In this document: piece after piece, positions 18,318-26,647 of the stretch
How the letters are laid out: every line of letters begins with the position of its first letter
Numbering within the stretch: the stretch's first letter is position 1
Source of the DNA: Sutcliffiella horikoshii
GTDB taxonomy: Bacteria > Bacillota > Bacilli > Bacillales > Bacillaceae_I
Direction of reading: 5' to 3'
DNA length: 64,000 nt
NCBI RefSeq assembly: GCF_020524325.1
Contig: NZ_JAIVKY010000008.1
Span: 248,001-312,000, forward strand
Notes under the pieces: generated by a model
The model's database searches: none
Told to the model about the DNA's origin: nothing
Seen by the model: only the letters and a program-made list of their open reading frames with translations
Made by a program: the position numbers and the translations under genes

Positions 18318-18935
18318 CTATTTTTTTTGAGGAAGAGTTTGAATAAAGACAGCGAAAGCCTTATCCATATCCCCTTGAAGCTGTTGAATGGCTATCTCCT
18401 TAATTTTTTCATCATTGTAGCCCTTTTGGACAGCTTCTGCTGTTATCGTATTTAAAGTGTGATTCACACGTGAAGCCAGCTGATTGTTTACATCTTGGAT
18501 CATGAAATCATGATAGTGTTTCTCAAGCGTCCGGCCTTGCTGTTTCGCTATCTGGTCAATTTTTGCTTTTCCGTTTTTCTTGAGATATTCCCGCAGGTCT
18601 GCTTCAATACCTTGAGCTAAATTCTGGTTTCGCTTAGGAACGGGTACTTCTAGGTTGTTTTGGGTTACGACGAAATCTTCAATCTCACCTGCGGACCCTG
18701 GTGTCAACCCAATATTCAATGTGCCTTCCAACGTTTCCACCTTAAGTTGATCAAATTTATACTCAATTCGTTCGATATTCATACTTGGTTTTTCTTTTAA
18801 TTGGGTGATTTCCTGCTGCATAAGTTTCACCAGTTCCTCGAGGGTGGAAATCTGTTTTGTCTGGTTTTCTACCACTTGTTGAAGTTGCTGGATCTGTTGC
18901 TGCGATTGATAAAAATACTGATAGTTATTGTACAT
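18318..18935 (-). CDS. gerPC: Spore germination protein GerPC
   Basis: A 205-residue protein that is unlike the small GerP paralogues. It has an N-terminal Tyr/Gln-rich head, a coiled coil (about 8-50, with QQIQQLQQVVENQTKQISTL), a central ERIEYKFDQLKVETLEGTLNIGL strand region typical of GerPC, and a helical Gln-rich C-terminus. It is required with the other GerP proteins for normal nutrient germination. It is preceded by GGGGTGG at a normal distance. Confidence 0.92.
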   Translation of the reverse strand: MYNNYQYFYQSQQQIQQLQQVVENQTKQISTLEELVKLMQQEITQLKEKPSMNIERIEYKFDQLKVETLEGTLNIGLTPGSAGEIEDFVVTQNNLEVPVPKRNQNLAQGIEADLREYLKKNGKAKIDQIAKQQGRTLEKHYHDFMIQDVNNQLASRVNHTLNTITAEAVQKGYNDEKIKEIAIQQLQGDMDKAFAVFIQTLPQKK

Positions 18936-19031
18936 CCGACCACCCCTTTCATTGGTTGCTAATTAAGAGTCAAGAATCATCTCTAATACTTTATGCAAAC
19001 ATTGAAAATGGGTGAATGCCCAGAATGTTAA

Positions 19032-19277
19032 TTATCTTGACCCTGTTAAAGGTACAAATATTTCTGATGCACTCGGAGGTGTTCCTTCTTGCTGTTCTTG
19101 TGCAATCTCGGCGCTGCTTACAGGTGCCGGACCAGTAAAGTTTCCGGTGTTGTACAAGTTAGATAAAGATTTAATTACCCCTGCACTGCCGATTTGAAAA
19201 ACGGAGGAGTTCGATATACCTCCTATTTTCAAATGGTGGATGACGATACTTTGATTAATAAAAAAATTGGATGCCAT
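19032..19277 (-). CDS. gerPB: Spore germination protein GerPB
   Basis: 81 residues. It contains FFINQSIVIHHLKIGGISNSSVFQIGSAG and IKSLSNLYNTGNF, the GerPB family core, followed by a Pro/Ala/Ser-rich tail. It starts about 27 bases after gerPA with GGAGGGGG as ribosome site. The 96-base gap to gerPC shows no clear terminator, so the operon probably reads through. Confidence 0.92.
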   Translation of the reverse strand: MASNFFINQSIVIHHLKIGGISNSSVFQIGSAGVIKSLSNLYNTGNFTGPAPVSSAEIAQEQQEGTPPSASEIFVPLTGSR

Positions 19278-19304
19278 ACGTGCCCCCTCCTATTAGATTT
19301 CGCT

Positions 19305-19526
19305 TTACATATTTAAAGCAACAGGTTGATCATTAACATCTTGATCATAAGTGTTGGTCTGACTGTTGTTGTTGCTTATAGAGATATTGTCTCCGGTATT
19401 AAAACTTCCTGCTCCAGCGAATGTTTTCGCAGAACTGACCGGCGACATCTGAAACACGTCTCCGATATGAAAAATTCCGGAGTTACCGATGCTGTTAACA
19501 TTTACAGCTCCGACGATTGCTGGCAT
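19305..19526 (-). CDS. gerPA: Spore germination protein GerPA
   Basis: 73 residues, paralogous to GerPF (MPAIVG start, FHIGDVFQMSPVS, GAGSFNTGDN, terminal DVNDQPVALNM). It is the first gene of the operon, with AAAGGAG before the ATG and a sigma-K-like promoter 34 bases upstream. Confidence 0.93.
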   Translation of the reverse strand: MPAIVGAVNVNSIGNSGIFHIGDVFQMSPVSSAKTFAGAGSFNTGDNISISNNNSQTNTYDQDVNDQPVALNM

Positions 19527-19559
19527 AAACGTTAACTCCTTTACTGTGCGCTTATGATA

Positions 19560-19586
19560 TATCTTATGACATTAGCCCGGTATGGT
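19560..19586 (-). promoter_or_regulatory. Sigma-K-like promoter of the gerP operon
   Basis: On the minus strand AC (19586-19585), a 16-base spacer and CATAAGATA (19568-19560) match the sigma-K pattern AC-N16-CATAnnnTA. gerP is known to be a mother-cell sigma-K (and GerE) operon in B. subtilis. Confidence 0.7.
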
Positions 19587-19683
19587 GAGTGTAAACTAAA
19601 AGCGAAAGAGGATTTGACGATAGGAATATAAAGGAAAAAGAGCTATAATATTCACTAGGAAAGTACGAAAGGGAGGAATCTGG

Positions 19684-20859
19684 ATGCAAGCAGCACCCAT
19701 ACAAGAAAAAGAGAGAATTGTAGCTTTAGATATAATAAGAGGCATTGCCATATTAGGCATTTTTCTAGTGAACATGCCATCATTTTTTTCTCCAATGCTT
19801 TATGTGAACATAAAAACCTATTGGACGGAAACACGGGATATTTTAGTGATGAATGGGGTGGATATCATTGCCCAAGCAAGCTTTTATACCCTTTTCTCGT
19901 TTTTATTCGGGTATGGCTTTATTATTTTCACAACTAGAGTTGCAGAGAAGAATCTCTCTGTACCAAAATACTTTTCTAGAAGATTGGTTGTATTATTGGT
20001 AATAGGCTTCATACATGCATTTTTGATCTGGCATGGCGACATACTCATTACATATGCTTTATGTGGGTTTCTATTATTATTTATGAGGAAAATGTCCTCG
20101 AAAGCGATGGTGTGGACGGGGCTTCTTCTTATTGTCATTCCGACAGCCCTAATGTCATTGTTAATGCTTGTCGTGACGTTAACGATGGGGGATACAGATC
20201 TCTACTCCACATTTGAGGCAAATGCTGCACAATCATTACAGGTATATGCCAATGGAACATTTATGGAGATAACAAAACAGAGGATTGCCGACTGGTCATT
20301 TGTAAATATCGCGAACTTCTTTTTTATTGTTTTGTCGGTTTTGCCTATGTTCCTGTTTGGGGCGGCAGCAGCAAAATCCAAGTGGTTGGAAAATGTGGAG
20401 GAAAACCTCGCATGGATGAAAAAGCTTTGGATAGCAACATTTGTGATGGCATTGATATTTAAGTTGCTTCCATATTACACGGCACAGAATTACACGACAG
20501 AATACCTGCAGGACAGTTTAGGCGGCCCTGCAAGTGCAGTGGTTTACTTCTTATCTATTGTGTTAGCTAGCAGAACAGGGGTTGGTTTAAAATTATTGTC
20601 CCCATTTCAGTACGTTGGAAAAATGAGTTTATCCAATTACTTGTTTCAATCCGTTGTTTGTTCTTTCATCTTCTACAGCTACGGACTAGGGTTATATGGG
20701 TCATTCACTCCATTTTATGGTCTATGGCTCGTTTTTGGTATTTATATTTTCCAAATCATTATTAGCAGAGTCTGGGTGGCTAATTTCTATTATGGACCGT
20801 TGGAGTGGTTATGGAGAGCGGGTACTTACGGTAATAAGCCTAAATTTAAAAAGATGTGA
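19684..20859 (+). CDS. DUF418-family multipass membrane protein
   Basis: 391 residues with about ten hydrophobic helices. It opens with the family motif ERIVALDIIRGIAILGIFLVNM and ends with a DUF418 block containing GKMSLSNYLFQSVVCSFIFY and YYGPLEWLWRAGTYG. Members (YeiB, YxaH, YrkO) are thought to be transporters or acyl-modifying membrane proteins, but no activity is established. The ribosome site AAGGGAGG is well placed. It is a single gene between the divergent gerP promoter and a palindromic terminator. Confidence 0.85.
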   Translation: MQAAPIQEKERIVALDIIRGIAILGIFLVNMPSFFSPMLYVNIKTYWTETRDILVMNGVDIIAQASFYTLFSFLFGYGFIIFTTRVAEKNLSVPKYFSRRLVVLLVIGFIHAFLIWHGDILITYALCGFLLLFMRKMSSKAMVWTGLLLIVIPTALMSLLMLVVTLTMGDTDLYSTFEANAAQSLQVYANGTFMEITKQRIADWSFVNIANFFFIVLSVLPMFLFGAAAAKSKWLENVEENLAWMKKLWIATFVMALIFKLLPYYTAQNYTTEYLQDSLGGPASAVVYFLSIVLASRTGVGLKLLSPFQYVGKMSLSNYLFQSVVCSFIFYSYGLGLYGSFTPFYGLWLVFGIYIFQIIISRVWVANFYYGPLEWLWRAGTYGNKPKFKKM

Positions 20860-20877
20860 GCAAATGCTCACATCTTT
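20850..20877. terminator. Bidirectional terminator between DUF418 gene and spo0E-like gene
   Basis: AAAGATGTGAGCA and TGCTCACATCTTT form a perfect 13-bp stem with a 2-base loop. It overlaps the DUF418 stop codon and lies just past the stop of the convergent small gene. Confidence 0.75.
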
Positions 20878-20878
20878 G

Positions 20879-21058
20879 TCATTGTGCAAAGGAATATTTA
20901 TTTTGGCTATTCGATAAGCTAATTTGTTGTTGCGCCTGCTTGTTTAACAGAATATCAAGTTCTTGGCTGCATTTCACAGTTTGAGATGCAGTAAATCCGT
21001 ATTCTTTTGCGCAATGAATCATTTGCTGACGTTTTAATTCAATTTTTAAGGCTAACAT
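20879..21058 (-). CDS. yisI: Spo0E-family aspartyl-phosphate phosphatase, YisI-like
   Basis: A 59-residue ORF. Hand translation gives an N-terminal helix (MLALKIELKRQQMIHCAKEYG), then the signature SQELD (31-35) and a Gln-rich tail. Spo0E-type proteins dephosphorylate Spo0A-P and delay sporulation; the SQELD motif carries the catalytic aspartate. GGAG precedes the ATG by about 9 bases. B. subtilis has yisI at the same place, beside gerPA. The target is inferred from the family. Confidence 0.87.
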   Translation of the reverse strand: MLALKIELKRQQMIHCAKEYGFTASQTVKCSQELDILLNKQAQQQISLSNSQNKYSFAQ

Positions 21059-21204
21059 TTGCTTCTACTCCATTATAATAAGATTAAGTAACGCAAGCGG
21101 TTGTCCTTATTATGGCACGGCTTTTACAAGAAAAAAAGCACTTCGATAAAACAAGTCATAATATAACAAATTACTACATAATCAACATACTTATTGAGGG
21201 AAGG

Positions 21205-22122
21205 ATGAATGAGCCAGTGCATTTATTATCTATGGAATTCAATGGGGAAGTTAGAATTGGACTAACAGACGAAGCACAACTATATGTCATCGATCTTCTA
21301 AAAGCACATGAAGTTAAAGGAGAGATAGATATTTGGCCCTCTACTCTTTTGGAAGGGATAGAAAAGGGTGAGGATTTTGTCCGTACTGTTGCTCGCCTCC
21401 GAGACTGGGTATTCACACAACGAAATTCCAAGGATTATTTTATCCCTATGAAAGAAGTCAAGCTTCTTGCGCCAGTTCAAAGGCCTCGAAAGAACATTTT
21501 TTGTGTCGGTAAAAACTATCGGGAACATGTACTTGAGATGGGCAGTGCAGAAGATATCCCGGAGCATATAATGATATTTACAAAAGCTCCCACTACTGTA
21601 ATTGGCCACGAAGAAATCATTCCTATACACGAAGGTGTAACAAATCAATTGGACTATGAAGGAGAATTAGCAATTGTAATAGGTAAAGTCGGAAAGTGTA
21701 TAGCTTTAGATGATGCAATGGATTATATCTTTGGCTACACAATTGTAAATGATGTAACGGCTAGAGATTTGCAAAAGCGTCATAAACAATTCTTTCTTGG
21801 TAAAAGTCTGGATGGAACGTGTCCAATGGGACCAGTAATTGTACATAAATCAGCGATAGATGATCCACAAAACTTAAAGGTTAAAACATTGGTGAACGGG
21901 GAAGTCCGTCAATTTGCTACGACAGAACTAATGATTTTTTCTATTCCGGAAATAATATCAACTATTTCTAAGGGGATGACTTTAGAGCCGGGAGATATTA
22001 TTGCGACCGGAACTCCCGCTGGTGTAGGGAAAGGATTTGATCCACCGCGTTTTTTAACGGAGGGAGACGTAGTAGAAGTGTCCATAGAGAAAATCGGTAC
22101 GCTGAGAAATACAATCAATTAG
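21205..22122 (+). CDS. yisK: Fumarylacetoacetate hydrolase-family protein, YisK-like
   Basis: 306 residues. The FAH fold is shown by FCVGKNYREHVLEMG, TKAPTTVIGHEEI, the metal-binding DYEGELAIVIGK (Glu, Glu) with VNDVTARDLQKRHKQFF, and the terminal MTLEPGDIIATGTPAGVGKG. B. subtilis YisK has oxaloacetate decarboxylase activity and associates with the cell-wall scaffold Mbl; that is family knowledge, not seen here. The start ATG 21205 has GAGGGAAGG just upstream. The same frame is open back to 21112 but with no ribosome site. Its place after the spo0E-like gene agrees with B. subtilis order. Confidence 0.9.
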   Translation: MNEPVHLLSMEFNGEVRIGLTDEAQLYVIDLLKAHEVKGEIDIWPSTLLEGIEKGEDFVRTVARLRDWVFTQRNSKDYFIPMKEVKLLAPVQRPRKNIFCVGKNYREHVLEMGSAEDIPEHIMIFTKAPTTVIGHEEIIPIHEGVTNQLDYEGELAIVIGKVGKCIALDDAMDYIFGYTIVNDVTARDLQKRHKQFFLGKSLDGTCPMGPVIVHKSAIDDPQNLKVKTLVNGEVRQFATTELMIFSIPEIISTISKGMTLEPGDIIATGTPAGVGKGFDPPRFLTEGDVVEVSIEKIGTLRNTIN

Positions 22123-22141
22123 AATACTGTTAGTCAAGCAA

Positions 22142-22188
22142 AAAAAGCCTCCTGCTAGATTTAGTGCATTCTAGCAGGAAGCTTTTTG
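22142..22188. terminator. Bidirectional terminator between yisK and rocD
   Basis: AAAAAGCCTCCTGCTAGA pairs with TCTAGCAGGAAGCTTTTT with one mismatch. A on one side and T on the other allow use from both converging genes. Confidence 0.85.
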
Positions 22189-22189
22189 T

Positions 22190-23383
22190 TTATGATAGTA
22201 CTTGTTTCACTTTTTCAATCGCCCAATCTAAATCTTCTTTGGAGATTACGAGTGGCGGTGCAAAACGGATGACCGTTTCATGTGTTTCTTTACATAACAA
22301 GCCTTCTTCTTTTAGCTTTTCACAATAAGGGCGGGCAGCTTCCGTCAACTCTACTCCGATAAAGAGTCCACGGCCGCGAACTTCTTTGATGATAGGGTTT
22401 TTGATGGTGCGTAATTCTTCCATCATATAGTTCCCTAAGTCATAAGAACGCTCTACTAATTTTTCTTCTTCCAATACTTCCAATGATGCCATGGAAACCG
22501 CACATGCTAGCGGATTTCCTCCAAACGTGGAGCCGTGGGATCCTGGGTTGAATACACCTAGGATATCCTTGTTTGCTGCCACGCAGGAAATAGGGAATAC
22601 TCCTCCTCCAAGTGCTTTACCTAATATGTACATGTCAGGCTCAACATTTTCCCAATCACAAGCAAATAGTTTTCCAGAGCGTCCTAAGCCAGCTTGGATT
22701 TCATCTGCCACATAAAGTACGTTGTTTGCTTTACAAATTTCATAAGCTTCTGAGAGGAACCCTTCAGCTGGTATATTGATGCCTGCTTCCCCTTGAATAG
22801 GTTCAAAGATGAATGCCGCAGTGTTTGGTGTGATGGCACCCTTAAGTGCTTCGATGCTGCCATAAGGAATCACCTTGATACCAGGGAGCATCGGACCGAA
22901 ACCTTGTTGATACTCTTCACTGGAGGACATGGATACAGCCGTCATAGTACGTCCGTGAAAATTATCTTCACATACAATGATTTCTGCCTGGTTAACTGGA
23001 ACACCTTTTACATCATAAGCCCAGCGACGAACAGCTTTAACGGCAGTTTCTACCGCTTCTGCTCCTGTATTCATCGGTAACACCATATTTTTCTTCGTTA
23101 ATCTAGCCATTTTTTCATACCAAGCACCGAGTTGGTCATTGTGGAAAGCGCGGGACGTCAAGGTGATTTTATCTGCTTGATCTTTTAACGCCTGGATGAT
23201 TTTGGGGTGACGGTGCCCTTGGTTGACTGCGGAATAGGCACTTAACATATCCATGTATTTATTGCCTTCCGGATCTTCTACCCATACTCCTTGTGCTTTG
23301 GAAATCACAATTGGAAGCGGGTGATAGTTATTGGCGCCAAATTTTTCTGTCATACTGATGATATCGTGTGTTTTAGTAGTCAT
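22190..23383 (-). CDS. rocD: Ornithine aminotransferase
   Basis: A 397-residue class III PLP aminotransferase that converts ornithine and 2-oxoglutarate to glutamate-5-semialdehyde and glutamate in arginine catabolism. Visible features are [18 protein letters not shown], the PLP-phosphate/aromatic region [15 protein letters not shown], the cofactor Asp in [13 protein letters not shown], and the Schiff-base lysine Lys256 in LGKALGGG. The strong ribosome site GGAGGTA precedes the ATG. No sigma-54 (-12/-24) promoter was seen upstream, although roc genes in B. subtilis use one. A TATAAT-like box at about 60 bases upstream suggests ordinary sigma-A control. It stands alone among yis-type genes rather than in a roc operon. 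Confidence 0.95.
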   Translation of the reverse strand: MTTKTHDIISMTEKFGANNYHPLPIVISKAQGVWVEDPEGNKYMDMLSAYSAVNQGHRHPKIIQALKDQADKITLTSRAFHNDQLGAWYEKMARLTKKNMVLPMNTGAEAVETAVKAVRRWAYDVKGVPVNQAEIIVCEDNFHGRTMTAVSMSSSEEYQQGFGPMLPGIKVIPYGSIEALKGAITPNTAAFIFEPIQGEAGINIPAEGFLSEAYEICKANNVLYVADEIQAGLGRSGKLFACDWENVEPDMYILGKALGGGVFPISCVAANKDILGVFNPGSHGSTFGGNPLACAVSMASLEVLEEEKLVERSYDLGNYMMEELRTIKNPIIKEVRGRGLFIGVELTEAARPYCEKLKEEGLLCKETHETVIRFAPPLVISKEDLDWAIEKVKQVLS

Positions 23384-23539
23384 AAATGAAGTACCTCCAT
23401 TATTGAATGTAATGGTTTACAAAGGTATTATATCATTGTTAATATTCAAAATCTTATATAAAGGTAATTTACTTAGTTTTTTTCTGACTCTATGGTATGA
23501 TACTAGTAGTTTTGAGTGAATTGAAGGAGGTTAGTAGAG

Positions 23540-23884
23540 ATGACACACGCGCATATTTCAACATGGGCAATTGCACTTATTCTGTTTGTCGTAGTACTCT
23601 TTTTAACAAAAGCAGGAAAAGAAAAAGGTGCTAAAATAACAGCAATGGTTCTTAGAGTGTTCTACATCTTGATTGTTGTCACAGGCTTGCAGCTCGGATG
23701 GGCATGGATCACCAACGGACAATATGTATTGAAAATGGTACTTGGCATTGTCGTAATCGGTTTAATGGAAATGATTGCAGTCCGCACAAGAAAAGGAAAG
23801 TCCACCGTTGTGGTTTGGGTTCTTTTCGTTGTGGTATTGGCTTACATTCTCCACTTAGGTTTCAGTCTACCAATGGGGATGTAA
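23540..23884 (+). CDS. yisL: Small membrane protein, YisL family (DUF1516)
   Basis: 114 residues with four hydrophobic helices (about 7-22, 35-58, 64-80, 88-112), the composition and length of YisL-family proteins. Ribosome site AAGGAGG. The function is unknown. It lies in the same order as B. subtilis yisL and is closed by a strong terminator. Confidence 0.85.
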   Translation: MTHAHISTWAIALILFVVVLFLTKAGKEKGAKITAMVLRVFYILIVVTGLQLGWAWITNGQYVLKMVLGIVVIGLMEMIAVRTRKGKSTVVVWVLFVVVLAYILHLGFSLPMGM

Positions 23885-23895
23885 TCTATAAATTA

Positions 23896-23937
23896 AAAAG
23901 CTTGAATCTCTATCTAACAAGGGATTCAAGCTTTTTT
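23896..23937 (+). terminator. Terminator of yisL
   Basis: AAAAAGCTTGAATC pairs with GATTCAAGCTTTTT over 14 bp, then T. Confidence 0.88.
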
Positions 23938-24068
23938 ATGTTTTTGTAAATGTTTTTGTGATAGTCATGTATTCTCTGGTTTTCTATGATAAAGTAAAAT
24001 AAGTGAATAAATTGTAAAAAATACACTTGTTTTGTAAAAAGATGAAGAATATATAGGAGTATATACTT

Positions 24069-25826
24069 ATGAAAACAGAAGGAAACATACCATATAACCC
24101 CGAAAAAACAAGTGCTAGAGATATAGTTAAACTAAACCGGATCATGAAAAGTTCTTACCAACAATATCAATCACTCTTTGAACACAATAGTGACATTGTT
24201 TTTTCTGTAGATTTATTCGGTAGAATTATAAGTGTGAACCCAAGATTTAAAGAGGCATTTGGATTTACAGAAAGTCAGATTATCCGAAAAAGTGCCCTGA
24301 ACTTCTTAAAAGCAAAAGACATTGAAAGAGTGGCCAATCATTTTTTCCAAGCGTTAAATGGTGTCGAACAGAACTATGAAATCGAATTGGTTGAGAGGGA
24401 TGGAGAAGAAAAAACCTATCTCATTAAACATATTCCCATCGTCATAGATGGAGTTCGAACAGGAGTTTTCGGAATAGGGAGAGATATCACGGCGCAAAAA
24501 AAAGCGGAAGAAAAAGTGGCTTATCTGGCTTACTATGATCCTGCCACAGCTTTGCCTAATAGACAGAATTTCCATGAAAGTTTAAAAGTAAAGTTGGAAG
24601 AGTCGAAGAAAAGTAAAGAAAAATTAGCAGTACTATTTATTGATTTTGACCGTTTTAAATTGATTAATGACAGCCTGGGTCATCGTGTGGGAGATGAATT
24701 GCTAAAGTGGGAAATTGAAAGGATTTCTGCCTTGTTACCTGCGAATTGTTACTTTGCCCGATTTGGCGGAGATAAGTTTTCATTGTCCTATACGGGTTTT
24801 GAGAGTATAGACGAGGTGATTAGTATGGCAAAGTCCATTTTGATCACCATTAAACAACCTATTAAATATCTAGAAAAAGAATTTTATGTGACAGCAAGTA
24901 TTGGAGTTAGTTTGTACCCGAATGACGGGATTGCTGCAGAGAGTTTATTAAAAAATGCAGATGCAGCAATGAATCAAGCGAAAAAGCTTGGCGGAAATAA
25001 AATAAAGTTTTATTCCGATGAAATGAATAGTCAGGCATTATACCGAATTGAATTGGAAAGCTATCTCCGTAAAGCGCTTGAGAAAAATGAATTCTTCCTA
25101 TGTTATCAACCGTTTATTGATATAGATTCAAAAGCCGTTATTGGAGCGGAAGCCCTAATACGATGGAATCATCCGAAGCTTGGACTTGTACCACCTGCTG
25201 ATTTCATACCACTTGCTGAAGAAACAGGGTTAATTACAGAGATTGGGGGCTGGGTGCTAGAAACTGCTTGTGTACATACAAAAAACTGGCAACAGGTTAA
25301 GGGTTATCAAGAGCTGAATATTTCTGTAAACGTTGCTGCACAACAGTTTCAGCAACCAAGCTTTGTATCAGAGGTGAAACATGCGCTAACAACTTCTGGA
25401 CTTTCTGCACGTCACCTGCATTTGGAATTGACGGAAAGTGCCATGCTAAAGAATGCCTGCTATAGTATAGAGGTGATGAAAGAGTTGCAGGGCTTGGGGG
25501 TGAAAATCTCCGTGGACGATTTTGGAACAGGTTATTCTTCTTTAAGTTATTTGCGAGATCTTCCTATTAATAATTTGAAAATTGATCGATCGTTTATCAA
25601 AAATTTGCGTGCTGAGTCAAAAGACCTTGCCATTGTTCATGCCATCATCACTATGGGCAAAGGACTTAACTTGAATGTTATTGCAGAGGGGATTGAGACC
25701 GAGGAGCAACTAAGTATCCTTAGGCAGTTAACGTGTGATGTTGCACAAGGGTATTATCTTTCTAAACCCAAGGAACAGAGAGAATTTGAGAAGTATATGA
25801 GTGATAGTCAACCTAGTTTGGTATGA
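24069..25826 (+). CDS. PAS-GGDEF-EAL cyclic-di-GMP signalling protein, degenerate GGDEF
   Basis: A 585-residue soluble protein. A PAS domain (about 30-145, starting YQSLFEHNSDIVFSVD) is followed by a GGDEF domain (about 155-315) and an EAL domain (about 330-575). The GGDEF signature reads GGDKF (233-237): the fourth position, a catalytic glutamate, is lysine, so diguanylate cyclase activity is unlikely. The EAL domain keeps EALIR (361-365), the NxxxxQF region, LELTES and DDFGTGYSSL (Asp483, Asp484), so it should be an active phosphodiesterase that lowers c-di-GMP, with PAS sensing and GGDKF perhaps binding GTP allosterically. No membrane segment. The GGAG ribosome site is spaced about 11 bases. 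It replaces the wprA position of B. subtilis. Confidence 0.92.
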   Translation: MKTEGNIPYNPEKTSARDIVKLNRIMKSSYQQYQSLFEHNSDIVFSVDLFGRIISVNPRFKEAFGFTESQIIRKSALNFLKAKDIERVANHFFQALNGVEQNYEIELVERDGEEKTYLIKHIPIVIDGVRTGVFGIGRDITAQKKAEEKVAYLAYYDPATALPNRQNFHESLKVKLEESKKSKEKLAVLFIDFDRFKLINDSLGHRVGDELLKWEIERISALLPANCYFARFGGDKFSLSYTGFESIDEVISMAKSILITIKQPIKYLEKEFYVTASIGVSLYPNDGIAAESLLKNADAAMNQAKKLGGNKIKFYSDEMNSQALYRIELESYLRKALEKNEFFLCYQPFIDIDSKAVIGAEALIRWNHPKLGLVPPADFIPLAEETGLITEIGGWVLETACVHTKNWQQVKGYQELNISVNVAAQQFQQPSFVSEVKHALTTSGLSARHLHLELTESAMLKNACYSIEVMKELQGLGVKISVDDFGTGYSSLSYLRDLPINNLKIDRSFIKNLRAESKDLAIVHAIITMGKGLNLNVIAEGIETEEQLSILRQLTCDVAQGYYLSKPKEQREFEKYMSDSQPSLV

Positions 25827-25940
25827 CACATGAAAAAATGCGATTTTAATATGAATCGCGTTTTTTTCTTATATACCCGTTGATTTCCGTTCCAGGCGCT
25901 TCGCTTGCCTGCGGGCGGTCCGTGCGCCTCACTAGGTGTA

Positions 25941-26152
25941 GGCCACTGAAGAAGTATGTAATTTTCCATATTATTTAACACCGCTGTGTATTTCCGCAAA
26001 TGGCTTCGCTTTCCTAGGGGCGCTGCTGGAGCCTCCTCGGCAAGCCTGCGGGGTCCCCACCTAGCGCTATCTCCCTCAGGAGTCTTCGCCTTTTGCTTCC
26101 ATACACAGCTATAAAACTTTACTAGCATAAAAAATTATTTTTCTCAGTGGCC
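25941..26152. mobile_element. MITE-like element with GGCCACTGA inverted ends, copy 1
   Basis: 212 bp. It begins GGCCACTGAAGAA and ends TTCTCAGTGGCC, so the ends are inverted repeats of 9 bp perfect and more if mismatches are allowed. It is flanked by TA on both sides (25939-25940, 26153-26154), a likely target duplication. It has no transposase gene and carries a core structured repeat inside (25983-26109). It shares ends and interior with the element at 50040. Confidence 0.75.
25983..26109 (-). repeat. Core structured repeat inside the TIR element, copy 1
   Basis: On the minus strand it starts GCTGTGTATGGAAGC and ends GGAAATACACAGC; the first and last 8 bases are perfectly complementary. 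It shares ATAGCGCTAGGTGG, GACCCCGCAGGCTTGCCGAGGA and GCGCCCCTAGGAAAGCG with the copy at 50083 rather than with subfamily B. Confidence 0.82.
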
Positions 26153-26251
26153 TACTTCATTAGTCTCCACTGTCCCTTCCTCTCTTGGGCTTCTGCGCGG
26201 CTTCCACTACAATCAACTAAGGTACTTTCAAATATCAAAGATGGGGTTAAT

Positions 26252-26398
26252 GAAGACAATTTGGCAATCTAATTTTCGTTAAGATTGTCTTCATAGATGT
26301 GATGAAGACAATCTTATAGGGGATTTTGTGTTGAGATTGCTATCATATGTAGGATGAAGACAATCTGATGTAAAATTTTCTTTTGACTTTGTCTTCAT
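26252..26398. repeat. Cluster of GAAGACAATCT motifs in both orientations
   Basis: GAAGACAAT occurs at 26252, 26303 and 26355 on plus, and AGATTGTCTTC at 26282 plus a degenerate CTTTGTCTTC at 26387 as inverted copies. Two of these form a perfect 14-bp palindrome with a 7-base loop (26281-26315). The rest of the 25827-26647 region outside the repeats shows no gene. Confidence 0.7.
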
Positions 26399-26485
26399 TG
26401 CAGGAAAATGATACACAAAGTTATATGAAAGGCATCTAACCAATTTAACAGAATAAGCATTATCGTATCGTTTACTTGATTTCCA

Positions 26486-26613
26486 GCTGTGGATTGGAGC
26501 AAATGGCGGAGACTCCAGCTGTGGAGTAACGGTAGCTTGAGACCCCTGAAGCGTTGCGAGGAGGCTCACACACCGTCCCGCGGAAAGCGAAGCCATTTGC
26601 GGAAAGGAACAGC
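26486..26613 (+). repeat. Dispersed structured repeat, subfamily B, copy 2
   Basis: 128 bp from GCTGTGGATTGGAGC to GGAACAGC, with CAAATGGC/GCCATTTG and ACTCC/GGAGT helices. The hairpin loop between GAGACCCC and GAGGAGG differs from the other copies. Confidence 0.88.
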
Positions 26614-26647
26614 GGCGGCTAACTCATCAAATATAGTTATTATTCGT

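Larger units (their letters stand above)
25879..26217 (-). repeat. Subfamily A repeat, copy 2, interrupted by a TIR element
   Basis: The two flanks (25879-25940 and 26153-26217) together align end to end with the intact A copies at 3249 and 39889, from GTTGATTTCCGTTCC to CTACAATCAAC. The middle is occupied by the 212-bp element at 25941-26152. One TA lies on each side of the insert. Confidence 0.85.

Noticed and set aside
21112-21204. N-terminal extension of the yisK frame
   Set aside because: No ribosome site precedes it, whereas GAGGGAAGG lies just before ATG 21205 and family members begin near there.
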